This document shows, one piece after another, positions 1 through 6,643 of a stretch of DNA of 64,000 nt. Positions within the stretch are counted from its first letter, which is position 1; every line of letters begins with the position of its first letter. Source of the DNA: Bacteroidota bacterium (GTDB lineage Bacteria; Bacteroidota; Bacteroidia; Bacteroidales; CAIXZF01); contig JAKLIX010000018.1 in assembly GCA_022709385.1 (NCBI GenBank), positions 1 through 64,000 on the forward strand, given 5' to 3'. The position numbers and the translations under genes were made by a program. The notes beneath the pieces are model-generated. The model worked only from the letters and a program-made list of their open reading frames with translations. It was not told the origin of the DNA and ran no database searches.

Positions 1-208
1 CATTCCCATAGCTATTCCGAGCTCTTATCTTTCCATCGATACCTTTTAAAAAAGCTTCGGAACCGGTTCCACGTGCTAACCTTCTTGCTTCTTTCCATGC
101 ACTCTCTTGAGAAGAATGAAGTGAGGATGCTCTTGTCGAACCTTCTTTTTTAACAGACCATCTACCGTCTGTTCTTTTACTTGTCCAATAATTGCTTTTG
201 CCTCCCAT
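1..208 (-). CDS. DUF2188 domain protein, partial (3' end outside window)
   Basis: Reading leftward from an ATG at 208-206, the frame stays open to the window edge (69 codons). The product starts MGGKSNYWTSK and continues with R-x-DGRWSVKKEGS, then SSLHSSQESAWKEARRLA, and GKIRARNSYGN near the edge. This is the DUF2188 pattern: a short beta-beta-alpha-beta fold with a conserved W-x-V-K-x-E-G-S, a Ser/Thr-rich turn before a basic helix, and a terminal R-x-(R/K)-N-S-Y-G. The family is small, usually 60-80 residues, so only a few residues are likely missing. Its function is unknown. No partner gene is visible downstream because the window ends. Two TATTTTTG elements on this strand (381-388 and 436-443) could drive it through a long leader. 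Confidence 0.75.
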   Translation of the reverse strand, partial: MGGKSNYWTSKRTDGRWSVKKEGSTRASSLHSSQESAWKEARRLARGTGSEAFLKGIDGKIRARNSYGN

Positions 209-607
209 GTCGATTATTATTTAAAAAATTTAGAAACCATATTCCTGAGTAACGTTCCAACAGTGTAAAGATAGGTATAAAATTAAAATTATCTCATAAT
301 GCGAGATATATTTTACTAACAATATGGTGTGTTTTTATCAACAACACGAACTCCACACCTATTTTGCTCGCTTTACCTCGCAAAAATAGTGTTCCGTTCG
401 GAAAGAAAAGAAAGAATTAAACTTCAGGCTGCCGGCAAAAATATAACCCAAAGCTATTTAACATAATGCAATTCCATTATTGGCCAAAAGTGGTTTCAAT
501 AAATCAGGCCCTGGAGCGATCTTTTAATGAAAAAACCGGCACAGAAACCAACGCTCCGACCGGCTCTCTCAGGAAATTTTATCTTCTGAAAACGGACAGG
601 AAAAAAA
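209..607. other. Intergenic region, AT-rich, with possible leader structures
   Basis: No coding frame is supported in these 399 bases. On the minus strand there are two -7-like elements, at 381-388 and 436-443 (CAAAAATA on the plus strand). There is an inverted pair TATCTC (290-295) and GAGATA (303-308), and a nested repeat GGTGTG (about 325) with CACACC (about 354) enclosing GTGTT/AACAC. The last two could fold in a leader of the DUF2188 gene. I recognise no known RNA family here. Confidence 0.4.
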
Positions 608-1279
608 TCACTGATGCTGTTGCACAATGCTGCTGATATCCTGGCTGCGCTTTTTAAGCACAAAACTGCAGCGCGAAAAATTATTCACGGGCCACCCCTG
701 CCATAAAATGTAATTTCCATACTGGTCCTTGGTGTTGTAAACCGCTTTGGTTATGTTGTCAAAATCCCAGGTCATCTGGGTATCGTCGTAATTGAAACGG
801 ACCCCCACATCCATGAACTTGTGATAAATAACCACATTCAGCCAGCTCTGGGATATTCCGAGCAAATCGAGCAAGGTGGTAAGCGTTTTCTGGCCAGGCA
901 GGCCTTCCAGCTTCATTTCAAGGGTGAACCTGTCCTGCACCCCGTCACCCACAAAAAACTCGCCTCCGGTAAAATCAAGGCTTGCGTAATTAAAAACCTG
1001 ATCCACCGTCGAAGCGATCTGGGTGTACTTGTTGTCGCCATATACGATGTACATCATCATCGGTCCGGCCGTGGAGATCACCGTATTGTCACTGCTCAGA
1101 TGAAATGCAATTACCGGTACTTCAAGCGGAGCAAGAATATTTTTACCCTCCTGGTCGTATGCTGCGGTCACTTCCCAGACTCCTTCCATTTTCTGTTTGG
1201 TGGGTGTATCATCCTTGACACAGGAGGTGCCAGCCCCAAGCATGGCTATGGCAGCTGCAGTCCAAAACAATCTCTTCAT
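608..1279 (-). CDS. Hypothetical lipoprotein, probably surface exposed
   Basis: The 223-residue product begins with a lysine-arginine start (MKRLFW), a hydrophobic stretch and a Cys at residue 20 (GAGTSC), so it is read as a lipoprotein signal with a relaxed lipobox. The residues after the Cys are VKDD. A Lys followed by two acidic residues at this position fits the lipoprotein export signal that sends Bacteroidota lipoproteins to the cell surface; that is family knowledge applied here, not proof. The mature part (MEGVWEVTAAY, then strands rich in Tyr and Phe) resembles the lipocalin-like lipoproteins of this phylum, but I cannot assign a family. It lies 65 bases downstream of the Crp/Fnr gene on the same strand and may be co-transcribed. 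Confidence 0.75.
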   Translation of the reverse strand: MKRLFWTAAAIAMLGAGTSCVKDDTPTKQKMEGVWEVTAAYDQEGKNILAPLEVPVIAFHLSSDNTVISTAGPMMMYIVYGDNKYTQIASTVDQVFNYASLDFTGGEFFVGDGVQDRFTLEMKLEGLPGQKTLTTLLDLLGISQSWLNVVIYHKFMDVGVRFNYDDTQMTWDFDNITKAVYNTKDQYGNYILWQGWPVNNFSRCSFVLKKRSQDISSIVQQHQ

Positions 1280-1344
1280 AAAAAATCAGTATAAAGCAAC
1301 ATTATACACAATAAGCATGCCGTACAGGCATAGTCAGAAAAAGA

Positions 1345-2043
1345 CTATCCCAAATTGGATATCTTTTCAATCATCTGATAATCAATAATTTCAATATTAT
1401 TTCCTTCGATGACGATCAGGCCTTCGTCCTTCAGTTCTTTCAGTACCCTGATGGCACTTTCCTTTGTAACACTGCACAGATCAGCAAGTTCCTGCCTTGA
1501 AATATCAAGCTGGAAAGCCTGGCTTTCGTAAATATGATTGGAGAAATACAACAGTGCTTCCGCTACCCTGCCATGCACATGTTTCTGCGTAAGGGTAACA
1601 AGCCGCTGGAAACTGAACAGCCTGCGGGCATCGATCTCCCGGCTGACATCCTCCGCAAAGGCAGGATTGCGCCTGAATACCTCTTTCAAATGATTCAGCG
1701 GGATACAACAAGCCTCTACATGGGTTAACGCGCTTGCAGAGTAATGATGCTTCAGATCAGTGAAAAGCCCCGGCCCCGTAATCACTTCAACAGGTTTTGC
1801 CACATTCAGCAGTAAATCCCTGGCAGCACTTTCAATCGTACATTTCAGCAATCCGGTGATCAGCACAATGACATGGGTATAGGATGAACCCTGCTTAAAC
1901 AGCAGTTCACCGGGTTGGTAACGAACTACAAATCGCTCTCTGTTCATTATTTCCAGATCCTCATTGCTAAGATGCTGAAATAAAGGTGATTTTATTTCAC
2001 AGTCATTGCAATTGTGACATTCCCGGACTTTATGCATTACCAT
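1345..2043 (-). CDS. Crp/Fnr-family transcriptional regulator
   Basis: A cAMP-receptor-type regulator: an N-terminal cyclic-nucleotide-binding-like beta barrel and a C-terminal winged helix-turn-helix with the motif ISRQELADLCSVTKESAIR. The start is set at the ATG at 2043 (MVMHKVRECHNC), because longer reading frames run through the promoter and operator; AAGGA lies about 10 bases upstream. The N-terminus has clustered cysteines (CHNCNDC at residues 8-14), as in FNR-like sensors that hold an iron-sulfur cluster, which suggests oxygen or redox sensing. The upstream region holds a perfect FNR-type palindrome at 2091-2114, so autoregulation is likely. Redox sensing and the identity of the bound site are inference; the family call is firm. 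Confidence 0.9.
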   Translation of the reverse strand: MVMHKVRECHNCNDCEIKSPLFQHLSNEDLEIMNRERFVVRYQPGELLFKQGSSYTHVIVLITGLLKCTIESAARDLLLNVAKPVEVITGPGLFTDLKHHYSASALTHVEACCIPLNHLKEVFRRNPAFAEDVSREIDARRLFSFQRLVTLTQKHVHGRVAEALLYFSNHIYESQAFQLDISRQELADLCSVTKESAIRVLKELKDEGLIVIEGNNIEIIDYQMIEKISNLG

Positions 2044-2069
2044 TTTGTACGTTATCCTTGATTTGAGTA

Positions 2070-2077
2070 CAAAATTA
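2070..2077 (-). promoter_or_regulatory. -7 element of the Crp/Fnr gene promoter
   Basis: TAATTTTG on the minus strand, an exact match to the Bacteroidota TAnnTTTG element. Transcription would start near 2063-2066, about 20 bases before the ATG at 2043. The FNR-type palindrome at 2091-2114 would then be centred near -38, overlapping the -33 region. Confidence 0.6.
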
Positions 2078-2090
2078 CTGAATATTTTGC

Positions 2091-2114
2091 TTTTATTGAT
2101 ATAAATCAATAAAA
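2091..2114. promoter_or_regulatory. FNR-type operator palindrome
   Basis: The arms TTTTATTGAT (2091-2100) and ATCAATAAAA (2105-2114) are perfect inverted repeats separated by ATAA. The core TTGAT-N4-ATCAA (2096-2109) is the classical FNR consensus. The arm ATCAATAAAA recurs at 2126-2135, exactly 21 bases further, two helical turns away on the same face. The site lies upstream of a Crp/Fnr gene, so it probably binds that gene's own product. Confidence 0.7.
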
Positions 2115-2138
2115 AAACGAAATAAATCAATAAAAAGA

Positions 2139-3956
2139 TTACTGCAACTGTTGGTGGAATAACTTCACGAATGAAGTATCGCCTTTGCTCAGGTTTTCGA
2201 AACTGCCCTTTTCCACAATCCTTCCATCCTTCAGTACCACAATGGTATCAGCAAGCCTGATGGTGGAAATGCGGTGAGCAATGATGATGGCCGTGCGGCC
2301 GGGCAGGACTTTTTTAAGGGCTTCCTGAATCAGGTTTTCCGACTCATTGTCTAGTGCGGAGGTTGCTTCATCAAGGATATACACCTGTGGATCACGCAAC
2401 AGGGCCCTTGCCAGGCTCAGCCTTTGCCGCTCTCCTCCCGAAAGACGGATTCCCCTGTCACCGATTACGGTCTGATACCCCGATGGGGTGCGCATGATAA
2501 ACTCATGGGCATATGCAGTATGAGCAGCCTTTGTCACATCATCAGGCTGAACATGCATTTTCCCGAAGACAATATTATTAAATATGGTATCATTGAAAAG
2601 CATGGTTTCCTGGCTGACAATCCCGAACATAGCCCTGAGGGGGTCAATCCTGAGTTCCCTGATCTCCCTGCCGTCAATGGTGAGACTTCCTGATCTGATA
2701 TCGTAAAAGCGCGGTAACAAATCCACCAGACTCGATTTTCCGGCACCCGAAGGTCCGACCAGCGCCACTACTTCGCCTTTCCGGATATCGAGATTGATTC
2801 CTTCCAGCACGGCTTTACTGCCATAACTGAAACCAACATCCTTATATGAGATGCATTCTTTCAGGTCCTTAACGCTAACTGCCCCGTCGCACTCCACAAT
2901 CACCTCTTCGGCCTCCATGACTTCCTCAATCCTGCCCAGTGAAGCAAGTCCTTTCTCTATATAGTAATATGCCGTGATCAGGTTTTTGGCCGGTGGTATG
3001 AGCTGCGAAAAAACGGCAAGGTAAAACAGGAAGACATCCGCATGCATCCCCCTACCCTCCTGCAATACCATTCTTCCCCCATACCATATCAGTGCCACCA
3101 TCACCATAATGGCCAAAAATTCGGTCAGCGGATTTGAAAGATCCCGCCTCCTGAACACCTTATTCATCAACCTGGTATATTCCCCGTTCAGCCTGGTAAA
3201 CCCGCCACGCATATATGAAAAGGCGTTGAATGCTTTGATGATCTTGATACCATGTATGCTTTCTTCCACCATTGACACCAGCATTCCCAGCTTGTCCTGC
3301 CCTTTTCTGGAATACCTGTTCAGCATCTTACCGATATAATTGATAAGCAGCCCGGTCAGGGGTAAAAGCACCAGGGTAATCAAGGTAAGCAGCGGATTGA
3401 CCAGGAATAGCACCGCCAGAAAAAGCATGATGGCCAGGGGGTCTCTGAAAAGAATCATCAGGGAATTCATCACCGACCATTCCACCTCCAGCACATCATG
3501 AGATATCCTGCTGATAATATCTCCTTTCCGTTGTTCGGTAAAATATGCCAATGGAAGAATTAAAACCTTATTATACAAGTTATTCCGAAGATCCCTGATC
3601 ACGTAATTCCGCATCGGAGCCACCAGATACAAGGCCAGGTAGCGACTGAGGTTCTTCAGGAAAAACATGCAGACCACCAGGATCGAAATAATCAGCAGGG
3701 CATGGAATTTCCCCTCTTTCACGATCAGCTGGCTGAAATAATACTGGTACCAGGCTGAAACCGATCCGGCAGTGAACGACCATGCAGGCCGTACCGTTTG
3801 CAATGACACCTGGTTGAATAAAAGCTGCAGAAAAGGAATAAGCAGGGTGATGGAAACAAGGCTGAAAAGGATTGAGATGGAATTGCACAATACGTTCAGG
3901 AACACGTATTTCCTGTAATGCCGGATCAGTGGTATGAGTTTCAGGAGTTTCTTCAC
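2139..3956 (-). CDS. ABC exporter, MsbA-like fused permease and ATPase
   Basis: A half-transporter of 605 residues with an N-terminal six-helix export domain and a C-terminal ATPase. The ATPase shows Walker A GPSGAGKSS (Lys near residue 407), signature LSGGERQR (near 503), Walker B VYILDEATSALD and the switch His in IIIAHR. Related Bacteroidota proteins act as homodimeric lipid or drug flippases in the inner membrane. The start is set at a GTG at 3956 (VKKLLKLIPLIRHYRKY), because this matches where family members begin and because an exact TACCTTTG promoter element lies only four bases upstream. The longer frame to 4199 would run backward through this promoter and rbfA's control region. The gene diverges from rbfA. 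Lipid A export is possible, but substrate cannot be read from sequence. Confidence 0.88.
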   Translation of the reverse strand: MKKLLKLIPLIRHYRKYVFLNVLCNSISILFSLVSITLLIPFLQLLFNQVSLQTVRPAWSFTAGSVSAWYQYYFSQLIVKEGKFHALLIISILVVCMFFLKNLSRYLALYLVAPMRNYVIRDLRNNLYNKVLILPLAYFTEQRKGDIISRISHDVLEVEWSVMNSLMILFRDPLAIMLFLAVLFLVNPLLTLITLVLLPLTGLLINYIGKMLNRYSRKGQDKLGMLVSMVEESIHGIKIIKAFNAFSYMRGGFTRLNGEYTRLMNKVFRRRDLSNPLTEFLAIMVMVALIWYGGRMVLQEGRGMHADVFLFYLAVFSQLIPPAKNLITAYYYIEKGLASLGRIEEVMEAEEVIVECDGAVSVKDLKECISYKDVGFSYGSKAVLEGINLDIRKGEVVALVGPSGAGKSSLVDLLPRFYDIRSGSLTIDGREIRELRIDPLRAMFGIVSQETMLFNDTIFNNIVFGKMHVQPDDVTKAAHTAYAHEFIMRTPSGYQTVIGDRGIRLSGGERQRLSLARALLRDPQVYILDEATSALDNESENLIQEALKKVLPGRTAIIIAHRISTIRLADTIVVLKDGRIVEKGSFENLSKGDTSFVKLFHQQLQ

Positions 3957-3960
3957 CGGG

Positions 3961-3968
3961 CAAAGGTA
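3961..3968 (-). promoter_or_regulatory. -7 element of the ABC exporter gene
   Basis: TACCTTTG on the minus strand ends four bases before the GTG start at 3956. Transcription starting at the usual distance would give a leaderless or nearly leaderless mRNA. Confidence 0.55.
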
Positions 3969-4072
3969 GCGATAAGCCGGGATGCAGGAAGAAGATTTTA
4001 TTAATCCTGTATGGTGCCGGATCGCAAATCCAAAGGGTATCAGAAGCAGCAGTGCAGTTTCCGTATTATTCT

Positions 4073-4080
4073 TACCTTTG
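4073..4080 (+). promoter_or_regulatory. -7 element of rbfA
   Basis: TACCTTTG, identical to the divergent element at 3961-3968. It ends six bases before the rbfA ATG at 4087, so the mRNA leader would be at most a few bases. Confidence 0.55.
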
Positions 4081-4086
4081 CCTGCT

Positions 4087-4425
4087 ATGGAATCAACAAG
4101 GCAACAGAGAATCGCCAGGCTGATACAAAAGGAAATTGCCGATATTTTCCTGCGGGAATCGCGGCAGTTATTTGGGCACAGCATGATCACGGTCACCAAG
4201 ACCTATGTCACAAGGGATCTGGCCATTGCCCGTGTGTACCTCAGCATTTACGGCAATCAGGATCCTTCGGCCATTATTGCAATGGTGCGGAACCACACCA
4301 GAGAGATCAGAACCCTGCTGGCCAACAGGGTCAGGTTGCAGATCCGCGTCATCCCTGCACTCGAGTTTTACCAGGATGATTCACTGGACTATATTGAAAA
4401 CATTGAGCGGCTGCTCAAAGAGTAA
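4087..4425 (+). CDS. rbfA: Ribosome-binding factor A
   Basis: A single KH-type RNA-binding domain protein of 112 residues that matures the 30S subunit by acting on the 5' helix of 16S rRNA. It shows the family features: an N-terminal basic helix (RQQRIARLIQKEIADIF), VTVTKTYVTRDLAIARVYLSI-like strands, a conserved RIVPALEFYQDDSL-type end (here RVIPALEFYQDDSLDYI) and the usual length. The start is the ATG at 4087 (MESTRQQRI); upstream extension would cross the promoter. It begins a plus-strand run: a methyltransferase gene starts nine bases after its stop, and a permease gene follows that. Confidence 0.95.
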   Translation: MESTRQQRIARLIQKEIADIFLRESRQLFGHSMITVTKTYVTRDLAIARVYLSIYGNQDPSAIIAMVRNHTREIRTLLANRVRLQIRVIPALEFYQDDSLDYIENIERLLKE

Positions 4426-4434
4426 TTCACGCCC

Positions 4435-5244
4435 ATGAAATATGACCCTATTAAAAGACTGCTCGGCAGTTTTTTCAACAAGGCCCCCTGGTTAAGAATC
4501 CTGTTTTACCGTCTGCTCGACCTGCTCCTGCTCAGAAGCTGGCATATCCGGCGGCAATTGAAAGCATGGTATGCCAGCACTTCTGCAGAAGCACCGCATG
4601 TCCTGGATGCAGGATTCGGTTTTGGACAATATTCATATTTTTTAGCGAAACTGGGAAACAACATCTCGCTCAAAGGATTGGATGTAAAAGAGGAACAGGT
4701 GCAGGACTGCAACCGCTTCTTCAGACAGATCGGAATCAGCAATGCCTTCTTTTTCGAGGCCGACCTTGTTCAATGGTCTGAACCCGGTACATTCGACCTG
4801 ATCCTGTGCGTTGATGTTATGGAACACATCCTCGAAGACCAGACCGTACTGAATAATTTCTGCATCTCACTGAAAAATGGTGGTATGTTGATGGTTTCAA
4901 CACCGTCGGATCAGGGAGGAAGCGATGTGCATGACCACGGAGATGCTTCTTTTATCGAAGAACACGTCAGAGATGGCTACAGCATGGAGGATATGAAAAT
5001 GAAACTCCTTCAGGCAGGTTTTTCAAAAATCAATATGCATTACTCTTACGGCCGTGCAGGAAGCCTTTCGTGGAGGCTTTCCATGAAATATCCCATCCAG
5101 ATGTTGAACTTATCCAAACTGCTCTTTATTCTGCTTCCTTTCTATTACCTCCTGGTCTTCCCAATCTGTCTGATGCTGAATAAAAGAGATGTGACACATC
5201 CGAACAGTGCCGGCACCGGGTTAATAGTCAGTGCTTTAAAGTAG
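4435..5244 (+). CDS. Class I SAM-dependent methyltransferase
   Basis: A 269-residue methyltransferase of the Methyltransf_11/31 type. The glycine-rich motif I is VLDAGFGFGQ at residues 56-65, the acidic end of strand 2 is GLDV near 80, and motif IV is DLILCVDVMEHI near 122-133. A hydrophobic C-terminal segment (LLFILLPFYYLLVFPICLML) could be a membrane anchor or interfacial helix, and the basic N-terminal part may lie close to the membrane. The substrate is unknown; the membrane-prone tail would fit a lipid or glycan acceptor. It lies between rbfA (nine-base gap) and the permease gene (three-base gap) and is probably co-transcribed with both. Confidence 0.85.
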   Translation: MKYDPIKRLLGSFFNKAPWLRILFYRLLDLLLLRSWHIRRQLKAWYASTSAEAPHVLDAGFGFGQYSYFLAKLGNNISLKGLDVKEEQVQDCNRFFRQIGISNAFFFEADLVQWSEPGTFDLILCVDVMEHILEDQTVLNNFCISLKNGGMLMVSTPSDQGGSDVHDHGDASFIEEHVRDGYSMEDMKMKLLQAGFSKINMHYSYGRAGSLSWRLSMKYPIQMLNLSKLLFILLPFYYLLVFPICLMLNKRDVTHPNSAGTGLIVSALK

Positions 5245-5247
5245 GCA

Positions 5248-6486
5248 ATGTCCTTCCCTCTTTATATTGCACGCAGGTATTTCTTTGCAAAGAAATCACA
5301 CAACATCATCAATATGATCTCGGGAATTTCATTCCTGGGCGTAAGCGTCGGTACCATGGCGCTGATCGTTGTACTTTCTGTTTTCAACGGATTCGAATCC
5401 CTGGTAATTAACTTGTTCAATTCCTTCAATGCTGATTACCAGGTAACAACAGAAAAAGGGAAAACCTTTGTGATCAACGAAAGCGCACTGGCCAGGCTGA
5501 GCCGGGTGGAAGGCGTGCTGTCTGTTTCACCGGTGCTGGAAGAAAAGGCACTGATCAGGTACCGTTCCAAACAAATGATCGTCAACCTGAAAGGAGTCCC
5601 CGCCGACTACGGAGTACGCAGCGGTCTGGACAGCATGCTGGTCGACGGACAATTCAGACTGCAGCCTGGTTCGTTGGCCACGGTGGTGCCGGGTTATGGT
5701 GTCGGCACACAAGCCGATCTGATTATCAATGATTTCCAGAATCCGGTCGAAATATATCTTCCCAGAGCAGGCAGCGGTTCCATGACAGTCCTCTCCGGGG
5801 CATTCAACAGCGCACGCGTGGTGGTTTCGGGTGTTTTCTCAGTCCAGCAGGAATTTGACGGGAAGATCGTTTTCGTTCCCTTCGCCCTGATGCGGGATCT
5901 ACTGGATGGAAAAGAAGGCATGACTTCACTGGAAATCAGGATGAAAAAGGGGTTTCAATCCCAGCAGAGCAGGAAGGCCATACAGGAGTTACTACCCGGA
6001 GGCCTATTGCTTAAAAACCGGTTCGAGCAGGAAGAAATGCTGTTCAAAGTGATGCGGTCGGAAAAATGGGCTATTTTTTCTATCCTCACTTTTATCCTGC
6101 TGATAGCGACTTTCAATGTCATCGGATCCTTGACGATGCTGATCCTTGAAAAAAAGAAAGACATCGCGGTTTTGTTCAGCCTTGGAGCTACCCGGAAGGA
6201 AATCCGCAACATCTTCCTGGCGGAGGGATGGATCATATCGCTTGCAGGCGCATTGTCCGGTCTGCTGCTTGGAGGCATACTCGGCTGGCTGCAACAGCGA
6301 TACGGTCTGGTGAGTCTTGGGGGTGCCGATGGTGGTTTCCTGATCAGTGCATACCCCGTAAAAATGAAAACGCTGGATTTCCTGTATACCTTTATCACGG
6401 TGCTGGCCATCGGTTACCTTGCAGCCTGGATACCGGTTCACAGGATCACACAGAAATATCTCGACAAACGGTCCCTCTCGAGCTGA
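5248..6486 (+). CDS. FtsX-like ABC permease, LolC/LolE type
   Basis: The 412-residue product has the MacB-PCD/FtsX plan: one N-terminal membrane helix (about residues 22-48, following ARRYFFAKKSHNIINMIS), a large periplasmic domain, and three C-terminal helices (about 275-300, 320-350, 375-400). The N-terminal ARRYF...N-x-I-S-x-I-S-x-L-G-x-x-x-G pattern is typical of LolC/LolE, which release lipoproteins from the inner membrane for transport to the outer membrane. No LolD ATPase is next to it, as is common in Bacteroidota where the subunits are scattered. The ATG follows the methyltransferase stop by three bases, so translation is likely coupled. Role in lipoprotein release is by family and not proven here. 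Confidence 0.85.
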   Translation: MSFPLYIARRYFFAKKSHNIINMISGISFLGVSVGTMALIVVLSVFNGFESLVINLFNSFNADYQVTTEKGKTFVINESALARLSRVEGVLSVSPVLEEKALIRYRSKQMIVNLKGVPADYGVRSGLDSMLVDGQFRLQPGSLATVVPGYGVGTQADLIINDFQNPVEIYLPRAGSGSMTVLSGAFNSARVVVSGVFSVQQEFDGKIVFVPFALMRDLLDGKEGMTSLEIRMKKGFQSQQSRKAIQELLPGGLLLKNRFEQEEMLFKVMRSEKWAIFSILTFILLIATFNVIGSLTMLILEKKKDIAVLFSLGATRKEIRNIFLAEGWIISLAGALSGLLLGGILGWLQQRYGLVSLGGADGGFLISAYPVKMKTLDFLYTFITVLAIGYLAAWIPVHRITQKYLDKRSLSS

Positions 6487-6598
6487 TTGCCGGGCAACGA
6501 TTGACCATTGACCGGGTCTTATTGCACAATATCCTGTGCCTTATTTCCACAGAAGTGAAGATTTTATTCACAATCACAGACTTTGTTAAACATTTTAA

Positions 6599-6606
6599 TA
6601 ACTTTG
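6599..6606 (+). promoter_or_regulatory. -7 element for the C25 peptidase pair
   Basis: TAACTTTG, matching TAnnTTTG, 37 bases before the ATG of the first peptidase. No similar element lies between the two peptidase genes, so both are probably read from here. Confidence 0.55.
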
Positions 6607-6643
6607 TAGGTTATATCTGATTAAACCCAACACCATCCCTTTA

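Noticed and set aside
60-80. parS-like sequence TTCCACGTGCTAA
   Set aside because: Only the central CACGTG and few flanking bases fit the parS consensus; it lies inside the DUF2188 coding region.
540-580. Possible terminator near the lipoprotein 3' end
   Set aside because: The GCCGGT and ACCGGC-like words there are direct rather than inverted repeats; only four bases could pair.
821-1294. 157-codon plus-strand frame over the lipoprotein gene
   Set aside because: It is antisense to a lipoprotein gene with signal and lipobox; the translation is rich in His, Cys and Lys and looks random.
2044-2130. N-terminal extension of the Crp/Fnr gene to an ATG at 2130
   Set aside because: It would translate the -7 element and the FNR palindrome, and the added residues (MIYFVFLLIYINKS) have no match to the family.
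3957-4199. N-terminal extension of the ABC exporter to 4199
   Set aside because: It runs antisense through rbfA and through both promoter elements; family members begin at the position of the GTG at 3956.
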